Assembly (NCBI GenBank): GCA_900472605.1
Contig: UCJD01000060.1
Span: forward strand, 29,871-93,870
Direction of reading: 5' to 3'
DNA length: 64,000 nt
Source: Hyphomicrobiales bacterium
GTDB lineage: Bacteria; Pseudomonadota; Alphaproteobacteria; Rhizobiales; Rhizobiaceae
Shown: in pieces, positions 33,338 to 41,268 of the stretch
How the letters are laid out: each line of letters opens with the position of its first letter
Numbering within the stretch: the first letter of the stretch is position 1
The notes under the pieces: model-generated
Database searches by the model: none
What the model was told of the DNA's origin: nothing
What the model saw: the letters and a program-made list of their open reading frames with translations, nothing else
Position numbers and translations under genes: made by a program

Positions 33338-33693
33338 CTCCGGATCGGCGTATGCTCAAGGTCCAGCCGCAGGCGGCATCAAAACCATCGCGAATGTTCT
33401 GCTCCGGATCATCCAGCCATCCACCTGAAGCCGCCAGCACGCCACTTGCCGCAAGCGCATGATTGGCGTAAACAGGCTCATCGCGAAAAGCGACCGCTTT
33501 CCTTGATCCGCTCAGTAGCGGAGTAAAACAGGTGGACGAATTGTCGTCCATGCGGTCAAGCACACGCCATCCATGCCGCTTCAGGCATCGATCGGCCAGC
33601 GTTCCCAAACATCAATCGCCTGCATCGTCAGGCCCAATCGTGAGCCATCGGCGCCGCGTGCGCTCGTGCGCTTGCGTCCGATCGGAACACGCA
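33338..33693. other. Gap before the TetA-like gene; weak minus-strand ORF
   Basis: No well-supported gene. A minus-strand frame (33231-33608) reads MDDNSSTCFTPLLSGSRK and onward to a DDPEQNIRDGFDAACGW segment that looks protein-like, but its tail runs antisense into the chemotaxis gene and I match it to no family. It could be a decayed gene or chance. The remaining bases must hold the promoter of the efflux gene; no TetR-type regulator gene is adjacent. Confidence 0.3.
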
Positions 33694-34911
33694 ATGACTA
33701 CAACATCCACGACCAGACCACTTCTTGTCATTTTCACTGCTATCGTCCTCGATGCCGTCGGCATCGGGCTTATCTTTCCCATTCTTCCCGCCTTGCTCAA
33801 GGACGTCACCCACGCCGACAACGTCGCCTCCACCATCGGCATCATGACCGCGCTCTATGCGACGATGCAGTTCATCTTCGCGCCTGTGCTCGGCTCGCTG
33901 AGCGACCGGCTCGGCCGGCGCCCGGTGCTCTTGATCTCGCTTGGCGGTGCGGCCATCAACTATCTATTCCTCGCTTTCGCACCCAGCCTCTGGATGCTGC
34001 TTATCGGCCGCGCCATCGCCGGGCTTACCAGCGCCAACGTCTCCGTCGCATCGGCCTACATCACCGACATATCGCCTGAAGACAAACGCGCTCGTCGCTT
34101 CGGTCTCATCAACGCGATGTTCGGGGCCGGCTTCATTGTCGGCCCGGTACTCGGCGGCGCGCTGGGCGATTACTGGCTGCGGCTGCCGTTCCTTGCGGCG
34201 GCGGTGCTGAATGGCTGCAACCTGCTGCTCGCCTTCCTCATGCTGCCGGAATCGCGCAGGCCCAGCCGGGAGAAGGTCGATCTTGCGGCATTGAACCCGC
34301 TGCGGCCGCTCCACTGGCTCTTTTCCATAAAGAGCCTGCTGCCGATCGTCGTCATCTTCTTCGTCTTCAGCGCCACCGGCGAGGTCTACGGCACCTGCTG
34401 GGCGTTGTGGGGTGCGGACAGCTTTCAGTGGAACGGTCTGTGGGTCGGCCTTTCGCTCGGTGCCTTCGGTGTCTGCCAGATGCTGGCGCAAGCCTTCCTT
34501 CCGGGCCCCGCCGTCAAGCTGCTCGGCGAACGCGGCGCCATCCTCACCGGTGTCGCCAGCGCCTGCATCGCCCTCATCGTCATGGCGTTTGCCACGCAGG
34601 GATGGATGATCTTCACGATCATGCCGCTGTTCGCGCTCGGCGGCATCGGCGTTCCGGCGCTGCAATCGCTGGCGACCCGGCAGGTCGACGAGAGCCAGCA
34701 GGGGCGGTTTCAGGGCGTATTGTCCTCGGCGGTGAGCCTTGCCTCGATCGTCACGCCGCTCGGTTTCTCGAGCATCTACTTTCTCGTCAGGGAGCAATGG
34801 CCCGGCGCGATCTGGCTGTCTGTTATCGTCGTCTATTTGGTGAGCGTGCCGATCGTTTGCGGATTGCGGTTTGCCAAGCCCGCGCCCACTGTCGTTCCGT
34901 CTTCGCCGTGA
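33694..34911 (+). CDS. MFS drug efflux transporter, TetA-like
   Basis: This 405-residue carrier has 12 predicted helices. It shows the DHA1/TetA features: DAVGIGLIFPILPALL in helix 1, the loop motif GSLSDRLGRRPVLL near residue 68, and the helix 5 antiporter motif GFIVGPVLGGALGDY near 148. TetA family proteins expel tetracycline-metal complexes or other drugs in exchange for protons; chromosomal rhizobial members need not confer resistance. The ATG at 33694 lacks a strong ribosome site. It is a single gene. Confidence 0.88.
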   Translation: MTTTSTTRPLLVIFTAIVLDAVGIGLIFPILPALLKDVTHADNVASTIGIMTALYATMQFIFAPVLGSLSDRLGRRPVLLISLGGAAINYLFLAFAPSLWMLLIGRAIAGLTSANVSVASAYITDISPEDKRARRFGLINAMFGAGFIVGPVLGGALGDYWLRLPFLAAAVLNGCNLLLAFLMLPESRRPSREKVDLAALNPLRPLHWLFSIKSLLPIVVIFFVFSATGEVYGTCWALWGADSFQWNGLWVGLSLGAFGVCQMLAQAFLPGPAVKLLGERGAILTGVASACIALIVMAFATQGWMIFTIMPLFALGGIGVPALQSLATRQVDESQQGRFQGVLSSAVSLASIVTPLGFSSIYFLVREQWPGAIWLSVIVVYLVSVPIVCGLRFAKPAPTVVPSSP

Positions 34912-35022
34912 GCGAATGCAAGCGCACTGTCCGAAATCCCGAACAGCCCGTGCGGATTGTCTTGGCTTATCGAGGGAACCAGACTGGCCTATTTCTCGTC
35001 TTTATCGAAACGGAGAAAGACC

Positions 35023-35916
35023 ATGTCCAATCTTGAGAAGCCCAATCTTGAAAAGTCCGGCACGTTCAAACTCGGCACGCGTTCGGTGAAGCGGCTCGGC
35101 TACGGTGCCATGCAGCTTGCCGGCAAGGGTGTCTTCGGGCCGCCTAGGGATCGCGCGGAAGCGGTGGCGGTATTGCGCGAAGCGGTCGAGAGTGGTGTCG
35201 ATCATATCGACACCAGCGATTTCTATGGCCCGCACGTCACCAACCAGATCATCAAGGAAGCGCTGCATCCCTATAAGAGCGACCTCGTGATCGTCACCAA
35301 GATCGGGGCGGTGCGCGGGGCGGATGCGTCCTGGAACCCGGCCTTCTCGAAGGAAGCGCTGACACGGGCCGTTCACGACAACCTCAAGAATCTTGGTCTC
35401 GATGCGATCGAGGTGGTGAACCTGCGCGCCATGTTCGACGTGCACGGCCCGGCCGAGGGCTCTCTGGAAGAGCCGTTGACCGTGCTGGCGGATCTGCAGC
35501 GCCAGGGCCTCGTCAAGCATATCGGCCTCTCGAACGTCACCGCCAGGCAGATCGCCGATGGACGCAAGATCGCCGAGATCGTCTGCGTGCAGAACCAGTA
35601 CAATCTCGCCCATCGGGGCGACGATGCGCTGATCGAACAGCTTGCGGGCGAGGGGACGGCCTATGTGCCCTTCTTTCCGCTCGGCGGTTTCTCGCCGCTG
35701 CAATCCTCGACGCTGTCGGATGTCGCTGCCGATCTCAACGCTTCGCCGTTGCAGGTGGCGCTGGCATGGCTGCTGCAGCGCGCGCCCAACATACTCCTTA
35801 TCCCCGGTACCTCGTCGCGCGGGCATCTGCGCGAGAACCTCGCGGTTGCCGATCTCGTACTGCCCGCCGATGCCGTGGCCAAGCTTGACGGTATCGGATC
35901 GGCAAAGGCCGGCTGA
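35023..35916 (+). CDS. Aldo/keto reductase (YdbC-like)
   Basis: This 297-residue TIM-barrel oxidoreductase has RLGYGAMQLAGKGVFGPP at the start, the tetrad region HIDTSDFYGPH (Asp and Tyr), and VIVTKIGAVRG (Lys). Where classical members have the fourth catalytic His, this protein reads VVNLRAM, with Asn, as in E. coli YdbC. The NADPH-binding end is IPGTSSRGHLRENL. The substrate is unknown; YdbC-type proteins are linked to pyridoxal reduction. The start has CGGAGAAAGACC before the ATG. It is adjacent to and co-directional with the LLM gene. Confidence 0.9.
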   Translation: MSNLEKPNLEKSGTFKLGTRSVKRLGYGAMQLAGKGVFGPPRDRAEAVAVLREAVESGVDHIDTSDFYGPHVTNQIIKEALHPYKSDLVIVTKIGAVRGADASWNPAFSKEALTRAVHDNLKNLGLDAIEVVNLRAMFDVHGPAEGSLEEPLTVLADLQRQGLVKHIGLSNVTARQIADGRKIAEIVCVQNQYNLAHRGDDALIEQLAGEGTAYVPFFPLGGFSPLQSSTLSDVAADLNASPLQVALAWLLQRAPNILLIPGTSSRGHLRENLAVADLVLPADAVAKLDGIGSAKAG

Positions 35917-36042
35917 TCCCTTCAACTCGATGACAAGTCCGCGCCGGTTGCCGTGCGCGGGCCTTTTTCGCGGTGAAACCTTTGGTCCCGCGATGCGGCC
36001 ACCTACATAGGGTGTCCAATCCAACCACCGACAGGCCGCGCC

Positions 36043-37038
36043 ATGGTTCCCTTCTCGATCCTCGATCTCTCCCCCGTTGCCGAAGGCAGCACCATCAGGC
36101 AATCGCTGGAGAGTTCCGCGCGGATGGCGCAGAAGGCCGAGGCGTTCGGCTACAATCGGTTCTGGCTGGCCGAGCACCACGGCATGCCGGGGATCGCCAG
36201 TGCCGCCACCGCGGTGGTCATCGGCCACGTCGGGGCAGCCACGAAGCGGATCAGGATCGGCTCGGGCGGCATCATGCTGCCGAACCACTCGCCGCTTGTC
36301 ATTGCCGAGCAGTTCGGCACGCTGGAGGCGCTGTTTCCCGGACGCGTCGATCTCGGGCTCGGACGGGCGCCGGGCACCGACATGCGCACGGCGCAGGCGC
36401 TTCGGCGCAATCTCGATGCCTCAAGCTTTCCCAACGACGTCGTCGAATTGCAGCAGCTGCTCGGCGCGCCGGTCGAGAACCAGGCGATCCTTTCCGTGCC
36501 CGGCATGAACAGCCACGTGCCGATCTGGCTACTCGGCTCCAGCCTCTACAGCGCGCAGCTCGCCGGCATGCTTGGTCTTCCCTATGCGTTCGCCTCGCAC
36601 TTCGCACCGGATTCGTTGATGGAGGCCCTCGACATCTATCGCGACCGCTTCCAGCCGTCCGCCGTGCTCGACAAGCCCTATGCGATGGTCGGGGTCATGG
36701 GATCGGTGGCCGAGACCGACGAGGAGGCCGCGTATCACTTTACCTCGGCGCAGCAACAGTTCGTCAACCTGCGCCGCAACGTCCGCGGCCAGTTCCCGCG
36801 GCCGCTCAAGGATATGGAGAGCTTCTGGTCGCCGATGGAGAAGATGACGGTCGAACATACGCTGCGCTATGCCGTGGTCGGATCACCGAAGACGGCGGAA
36901 GCGAAGCTCGCGGAATTCCTGCGCGACACGCAGGCCGACGAGCTGATCATCTCGATGCCGATCCACGATATCGAGGCGCGGCTGAAATCCGTCGAGCTGT
37001 TCGCGGGGCTCAACACATTGATGCAGGCTGCCGCCTGA
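36043..37038 (+). CDS. LLM class flavin-dependent oxidoreductase (MsnO8-like)
   Basis: This 331-residue protein has the bacterial luciferase-like TIM barrel: MVPFSILDLSPVAEGSTIRQ, then AEAFGYNRFWLAEHHGMPGI near 40, RIGSGGIMLPNHSPLVIAEQ near 77 and RVDLGLGRAPGTD near 108. Such enzymes use reduced flavin and oxygen; the substrate is not readable. The gene is 126 bases after the aldo/keto reductase gene. Its last codons (MQAAA) are part of a short tandem duplication that continues past the stop. Confidence 0.92.
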   Translation: MVPFSILDLSPVAEGSTIRQSLESSARMAQKAEAFGYNRFWLAEHHGMPGIASAATAVVIGHVGAATKRIRIGSGGIMLPNHSPLVIAEQFGTLEALFPGRVDLGLGRAPGTDMRTAQALRRNLDASSFPNDVVELQQLLGAPVENQAILSVPGMNSHVPIWLLGSSLYSAQLAGMLGLPYAFASHFAPDSLMEALDIYRDRFQPSAVLDKPYAMVGVMGSVAETDEEAAYHFTSAQQQFVNLRRNVRGQFPRPLKDMESFWSPMEKMTVEHTLRYAVVGSPKTAEAKLAEFLRDTQADELIISMPIHDIEARLKSVELFAGLNTLMQAAA

Positions 37039-37076
37039 CGGCAGCAACGGGATGCAAGCTGCCGCCTGACGGCGGC
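37021..37076. repeat. Tandem duplication with hairpins at the end of the LLM gene
   Basis: Two 25-base copies (37021-37045 and 37052-37076) differ at two positions. Each contains a CTGCCG/CGGCAG-type hairpin around CCTGA. Copy 1 covers the last codons and stop of the LLM gene; copy 2 lies in the gap to the convergent SH3 gene. They may act as a bidirectional transcription barrier. Confidence 0.8.
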
Positions 37077-37087
37077 GGCCGCAGCGG

Positions 37088-37705
37088 CTACTTGACCGTC
37101 TCGTTGGGATAGACGCCCCACAGCGCCGACTGTCTTATGAAGCCTTCGAGATCGTGGCCGGTCACATCCACCTTGCACCAGCTACCGTCGCAATGGCTGA
37201 TCGCGAGCCGAACGCGCGGGGTGAGCGACGCCAGCTTGCGCGCCGACGAGCTCGGTCCGTCGCGAAGCGGCACTTGGGCCGACAACCACGGGCCGACGAT
37301 GGCGGTGCGGTTGCTCGACAGCAGCGCGCGGTGCATCCAGCCGGACACGCCGTCGCTGTCGCGCACCTGGCGCCAGTTGCCGTATTCGGCGGTGATCTCC
37401 AGCGGCAGGCCGGCAACACGGTAGATCCAGGCGATGCCGTAATCGAGCGAGGGGCCAACCCGCATGCGGGCCTCGCGCGACCGCAGCGACACGAAGCGAG
37501 GGACCTTCAGGCCTGTCTCGCGGCCCTTGGGGCCACTGTCGGCTTTGGCCGCGACGGGTGCGGGCTGCGAAAGCAGCGGATTGGCGGCGATCGAGGTACA
37601 CGCGAGCGTCATGCCGGCGAGGCAGACCGCCGCCGTGCGCTTCCAGCCGCGCGCAAGGCGGGCAGGGGACGGCACCCTGGCGCCGTCCTTTCGAGCGAGC
37701 CTCAT
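37088..37705 (-). CDS. Secreted SH3-domain protein (DUF1058-like)
   Basis: This 205-residue protein has a basic N-terminus then a signal-like helix (RTAAVCLAGMTLACTSIAA, about residues 23-41). Two bacterial SH3-like units follow: VSLRSREARMRVGPSLDYGI, then GWMHRALL (about 73-130), and VPLRDGPSSSARKLASL, then GSWCKVDVTGHDLEGFI (about 146-195). SH3b domains bind cell-wall or protein ligands in the periplasm. The ATG at 37705 leaves a longer than usual cytosolic segment before the signal, so an internal start is possible. It lies beside the IalB-like gene on the same strand. Confidence 0.82.
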   Translation of the reverse strand: MRLARKDGARVPSPARLARGWKRTAAVCLAGMTLACTSIAANPLLSQPAPVAAKADSGPKGRETGLKVPRFVSLRSREARMRVGPSLDYGIAWIYRVAGLPLEITAEYGNWRQVRDSDGVSGWMHRALLSSNRTAIVGPWLSAQVPLRDGPSSSARKLASLTPRVRLAISHCDGSWCKVDVTGHDLEGFIRQSALWGVYPNETVK

Positions 37706-37750
37706 GCCGAGATGCGCTTCGTCAGTTTTGTCTTACGCATTGCGATCGGC

Positions 37751-38257
37751 TCAGTTGCACTGTGCCATGCGCTTCAGCGCGGCGGTGACGCCGTTCAGCG
37801 AATAGGTGTAGCTGGTGGCGGTGCCGCGGCGCGAGACGGCATCGACGGTCATGTCGCTGCCACCGCGCATGGAGTCGATCAGATCAGGCTCCTTGGTTTC
37901 CTCTAGCACCCAGGCGGACGAGCCTTTGGTGAACATGGTGAATTCCTTGCCGCCGATCTCTACCTTGGCGCGCGAGCCGGGCTTCAGATCATAGCCCATG
38001 ATTGCCTGCGGCTCGTAATTGGTGCCACGGCCGGGCGCGCGGCCGACCACGAAGTAGTTGCGGCCATGATCGACGGCGGCGGGCTGCATGGTCTTTGGCA
38101 CTGTCAGAATATAGCACACCGTCTTGCCCGAACGGTCGTAGGAATAGACACCCCAATCGTCGAACTGCTTGACCATGGATGGCTGCGCATGAGCCGTGAC
38201 CGCGCCTGCGAGCGTGCCTGCAAATGCGATGGAGAGCGAAAGGGATAGTCTTTTCAT
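37751..38257 (-). CDS. Invasion-associated locus B (IalB) family protein
   Basis: This 168-residue periplasmic protein has a signal peptide (MKRLSLSLSIAFAGTLAGAV, cleavage after AHA near 24). The mature part shows KQFDDWGVYSYDR, KTVCYILTVPKTMQP and a C-terminal SYSLNGVTAALKRMAQC with the paired cysteines of the family. IalB was found as a Bartonella erythrocyte-invasion factor, but homologues are widespread in non-pathogenic rhizobia and likely serve general envelope functions. The gene starts 45 bases upstream of the SH3 gene and is probably co-transcribed with it. Confidence 0.9.
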   Translation of the reverse strand: MKRLSLSLSIAFAGTLAGAVTAHAQPSMVKQFDDWGVYSYDRSGKTVCYILTVPKTMQPAAVDHGRNYFVVGRAPGRGTNYEPQAIMGYDLKPGSRAKVEIGGKEFTMFTKGSSAWVLEETKEPDLIDSMRGGSDMTVDAVSRRGTATSYTYSLNGVTAALKRMAQCN

Positions 38258-38438
38258 GGGTCGTTTTCCCGCCGAGAGTACGAAGTGAGGCTGGCCTTGA
38301 GGCAGACCGGCTGGAGCGAATGGGCGGCATTCAAAGCGGCCAGGGTTACCGAGGCCTTAACAAACGCCCCGTGTTCACGGACGTGTTACCGCTTGACCCA
38401 AGTATGTGAGGGGATGTGCGGACCGGCCTGTGGACAAC

Positions 38439-38473
38439 AAAAAAGCCGGCCGCGTTTCCGGGCCGGCTTTTTG
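38439..38473 (-). terminator. yebC terminator
   Basis: Stem AAAAGCCGGCC / GGCCGGCTTTT with a 9-base loop, A and T runs on both sides. It lies 19 bases after the yebC stop. Confidence 0.9.
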
Positions 38474-38491
38474 GATTGCGATCTGAAGCGA

Positions 38492-39238
38492 TCAGGCCGA
38501 GAGCTTGGCCAGCACTTCTTCCGAAACTTCGAAGTTCGAATAGACGTTCTGCACGTCGTCGTCGTCCTCGAGGCTGTCGATCAGCTTCAGCAGCGACTGG
38601 GCGCGCTCTTCGTCGACAGGCACGTTGTTCTGGGCGCGCCAGACGGCCTTGACGGTTTCGGCTTCGCCGAGCGAGGCTTCGAGCGCCTTGGCGACTTCGC
38701 CGAGGGCTTCGAAACCGCAGGTGATGTAGTGGCCTTCCTCGTCGGTCTCGACGTCGTCGGCGCCGGCTTCGATCGCTGCTTCCATCATCTTGTCGGCGTC
38801 GCCGGCTGCGAGCTTGTAGGTGATCTCGCCCACATGGTCGAAGGAGAAGGACACCGAGCCGGTTTCGCCCAGTGCGCCGCCGGCCTTGGTGAAGATCGAG
38901 CGGACGTTGGAGGCGGTGCGGTTGCGGTTGTCGGTCAGCGCTTCGACGATGATGGCGGTGCCGCCCGGGCCGTAGCCTTCGTAGCGCACTTCATCGTAGT
39001 TCTCGCCATCGGCGCCGGCGGCCTTCTTGATGGCACGGTCGATGTTGTCCTTCGGCATCGACTGGGCCTTGGCGTTCTGGATCGCCAGGCGCAGGCGGGC
39101 GTTCATCGTCGGGTCGGGCAGACCGGCCTTGGCGGCAACGGTGATTTCGCGCGCGAGCTTGGAGAACATTTTCGACCGCACGGCATCCTGACGGCCCTTG
39201 CGATGCATGATGTTTTTAAACTGTGAATGGCCAGCCAT
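38492..39238 (-). CDS. yebC: YebC/PmpR family regulator
   Basis: This 248-residue protein has the characteristic start MAGHSQFKNIMHRKGRQDA, then SKMFSKLAREITVAAK, the central YEGYGPGGTAIIVEALTDNR and an acidic C-terminus. The family (TACO1 in mitochondria) includes transcription regulators such as PmpR, and recent work links it to relief of ribosome stalling at proline stretches. The ATG at 39238 is chosen because MAGHSQFKN is the invariant start. It is monocistronic with a strong terminator. Confidence 0.95.
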   Translation of the reverse strand: MAGHSQFKNIMHRKGRQDAVRSKMFSKLAREITVAAKAGLPDPTMNARLRLAIQNAKAQSMPKDNIDRAIKKAAGADGENYDEVRYEGYGPGGTAIIVEALTDNRNRTASNVRSIFTKAGGALGETGSVSFSFDHVGEITYKLAAGDADKMMEAAIEAGADDVETDEEGHYITCGFEALGEVAKALEASLGEAETVKAVWRAQNNVPVDEERAQSLLKLIDSLEDDDDVQNVYSNFEVSEEVLAKLSA

Positions 39239-39350
39239 GGCACCCCTGTTCACGTCTTATTGTTGGGAATGGGCCGCCTTATAAGAGCGAAACGGGACGC
39301 ATTCAAGGGAAAACCGGCGCGCCTGGAGGCTGTGACGCTGGCGCATAAGG

Positions 39351-39794
39351 TCAATCGACAGTGTATTTGTTGCGGCTAGCTAGGAAGCCGTGGCCGTCCT
39401 TGCGGCGGCAGGTAAGACCCGTCTCGGCGGATGTGCAGGTGAAGGGTCCCGCCTTCCAGCGATCGCCGTAGTTCAGAACGTTCACATCATCGCAACAGGC
39501 GGTGTCGCCCTCCATCTCGAAGATGAAGGCCTTGCCGGAGGCCGACAGGATCAGCCGGATATATTTGGGCTCGATGCGGTCGCAGCCGAGCTCGGGGCCG
39601 CCGTCATCCGGCTTGTACATTTCCGTGCCGCCCTTCGGAATATAAGTGCAGCCGATGTTCCTGGATGGGGTGACGAAGACGATCTGGCCGTTTTCGTCCG
39701 GCATGAAGCTGCGGTCAGCGGCGTGCGCGGGCAAGACCGATGCCAGAGACAATGCCGAGGCGAAGCCCAGCGTGACCAATGCCGCTATGCGCAT
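39351..39794 (-). CDS. Secreted Cys-rich hypothetical protein (DUF6636-like)
   Basis: This 147-residue protein has a signal peptide (MRIAALVTLGFASALSLASV, cleavage after AHA near 25). The mature part contains several cysteines: SRNIGCTYIPKGG, PELGCDRIEP, GDTACCDDVNVLNYG, FTCTSAETGLTCRRKDG. The pattern 'phi-xCxY' with CDR and TCxxxDGHGF is typical of small secreted DUF6636-type proteins of actinobacteria and rhizobia, of unknown role. Disulphides are likely. It is divergent from the pyridoxamine oxidase-like gene. Confidence 0.75.
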   Translation of the reverse strand: MRIAALVTLGFASALSLASVLPAHAADRSFMPDENGQIVFVTPSRNIGCTYIPKGGTEMYKPDDGGPELGCDRIEPKYIRLILSASGKAFIFEMEGDTACCDDVNVLNYGDRWKAGPFTCTSAETGLTCRRKDGHGFLASRNKYTVD

Positions 39795-39909
39795 GACGAT
39801 CCCCCATATCCCCACGATACCAGGAGCGTAGCATCTGTTTTCACTTTGGGGAACAAAGCCCGCGAGATGACGTTTCAAACACGGACCATTCGAAACGGAA
39901 GGAAGCGCT

Positions 39910-40413
39910 ATGGCTAGTTTCAACGAGGCACGGGAACACCCGGCACGCCAGCTCTGGGATCAGGTCAACGACATTCATGCCGGCATGCTCGGCGTCGATG
40001 GCGCTGACATGCACATGCAGCCGATGGCGCCGAACGCCGATCCCAGGACAAACACCATCTGGTTCTACACCAAGTCGGACGCCGAGATCGTGCGGGCCAT
40101 CAAGCCCGGAACGCGAGCGCATTTTTGCGTGGTCGGCAAGGATCACGATTATCACGCCTGCCTGGCGGGCAAGATCGAGGTTCGCCAGGATGCCTCCAAG
40201 ATCGAGGAATACTGGAACTCGGTCGTGGCCGCCTGGTACGAGGACGGCAAGAAGGACCCGAAACTGACGATGCTCGCCATGCATGTCGATGACGCCGAAA
40301 TCTGGGTGTCGACCGGCAGCAAGTTGAAATTCGGCTGGGAAATCGCCAAGGCCAATCTCGACGAGGACAAGATGCCCGACGTCGGCGTGCGCCAGCATCT
40401 GCAGTTCGCTTGA
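39910..40413 (+). CDS. Pyridoxamine 5'-phosphate oxidase-like (general stress protein 26 type)
   Basis: This 167-residue split-barrel protein reads MASFNEAREHPARQLWDQVN at the start, PRTNTIWFYTKSDAEIVRAI near 50, and a C-terminal GSKLKFGWEIAKANLD. Such proteins bind FMN or FAD but usually lack true PNPOx activity; members are often stress-induced. AAGGAAGCGCT precedes the ATG. A strong terminator closes the single-gene unit. Confidence 0.88.
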   Translation: MASFNEAREHPARQLWDQVNDIHAGMLGVDGADMHMQPMAPNADPRTNTIWFYTKSDAEIVRAIKPGTRAHFCVVGKDHDYHACLAGKIEVRQDASKIEEYWNSVVAAWYEDGKKDPKLTMLAMHVDDAEIWVSTGSKLKFGWEIAKANLDEDKMPDVGVRQHLQFA

Positions 40414-40441
40414 GTACGGTCGTGTAGCGAGGTCGATCGAG

Positions 40442-40472
40442 GCCCGGGAGCTTTCGCTTCCGGGCTTTTTTG
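40442..40472 (+). terminator. Terminator after the PNPOx-like gene
   Basis: A 10-bp stem GCCCGGGAGC / GCTTCCGGGC (one G-T pair), 4-base loop, then TTTTTTG, 29 bases past the stop. Confidence 0.92.
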
Positions 40473-40550
40473 TTGCGAATATAGCAACTTGCTATGGGCG
40501 ATCATCCGCGCTAAGGTGGTATCGCAAATTGCGATATGCGGTCATGGCCC

Positions 40551-40838
40551 ATGCACGTCATCACGCAGAGAAAGATCTGGGAGGCGAAGGAGCGATGGCC
40601 GCATGCGGCCAATGCTCTTGATACCTGGTATCGGCTGATGAAGGCGTCGGAGCCAGCCGATTTCGCCGCGATGAAATCGCTGTTTCTGGCAACCGACAAA
40701 GTCGGCCAGCATCACGTCTTCGACATCGGCGGAAACAAGCTGCGGCTGATCGCAATGGTGCAATACAGATTCAGGAATGTCTATATTCAGAAGATCCTGG
40801 ATCATGCTGAATACGACAAGGGAAAGTGGAAGGGTTAG
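40551..40838 (+). CDS. higB: HigB-type mRNA interferase toxin
   Basis: This 95-residue protein has the HigB (HigB_toxin) pattern: MHVITQRKIWEAKERWPHAA, ALDTWYRLMKASEPADF, VFDIGGNKLRLIAMVQYR and the C-terminal VYIQKILDHAEYDKGKW. Such RelE-fold toxins cut mRNA on the ribosome. The ATG at 40551 matches the family start; an ATG 15 bases upstream is possible, and neither has a strong ribosome site. The antitoxin gene starts 5 bases after the stop region, in the toxin-first order typical of hig modules. Confidence 0.9.
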   Translation: MHVITQRKIWEAKERWPHAANALDTWYRLMKASEPADFAAMKSLFLATDKVGQHHVFDIGGNKLRLIAMVQYRFRNVYIQKILDHAEYDKGKWKG

Positions 40839-40842
40839 GACA

Positions 40843-41250
40843 ATGAGCGCGCTGGTGAAGCTGGTAAGCGAGCATTGGGCGCATGTGGCGCCGCTTCTCG
40901 CCATGCCGACGAACGAGGTGGAGTATGATCGTCTTGTCGGCCAACTCGACGAAATTCTTGCCGAGGTCGGTGATGACGAGGATCATCCGCTCGCGTTGCT
41001 GGCGTCGCGGATGGGCGATCTTATCGAAGCCTACGACGAAGAGAACCGTCCGATGCCCGAGGTGACAGGCGTCGATGTCTTGCGATACGTCATGGAGGAG
41101 CGCGGCCTTGGGCAATCCGACTTGCCGGAGGTGGGGGCTCAGTCGGTCGTGTCCGAGATCCTGAGGGGAAAGCGGCAGATCAATGTCAGACAGGCGCGAG
41201 CTTTGAGCCAGCGGTTTTCTATCCCGGCTGCGGTGTTTTTGTCGCTCTGA
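40843..41250 (+). CDS. higA: HigA-type antitoxin with C-terminal helix-turn-helix
   Basis: This 135-residue protein has an N-terminal toxin-binding part (LVSEHWAHVAPLLAMPTNEV and a LVGQLDEILAEV helix) and a C-terminal XRE-type helix-turn-helix (DVLRYVMEERGLGQSDLPEV, then SEILRGKRQINVRQARALSQ). This layout matches E. coli HigA. It neutralises HigB and represses the pair. GGTTAGGACA precedes the ATG. Only 4 bases separate it from higB. Confidence 0.9.
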   Translation: MSALVKLVSEHWAHVAPLLAMPTNEVEYDRLVGQLDEILAEVGDDEDHPLALLASRMGDLIEAYDEENRPMPEVTGVDVLRYVMEERGLGQSDLPEVGAQSVVSEILRGKRQINVRQARALSQRFSIPAAVFLSL

Positions 41251-41268
41251 GTGGCCGAAGCACCCCCT

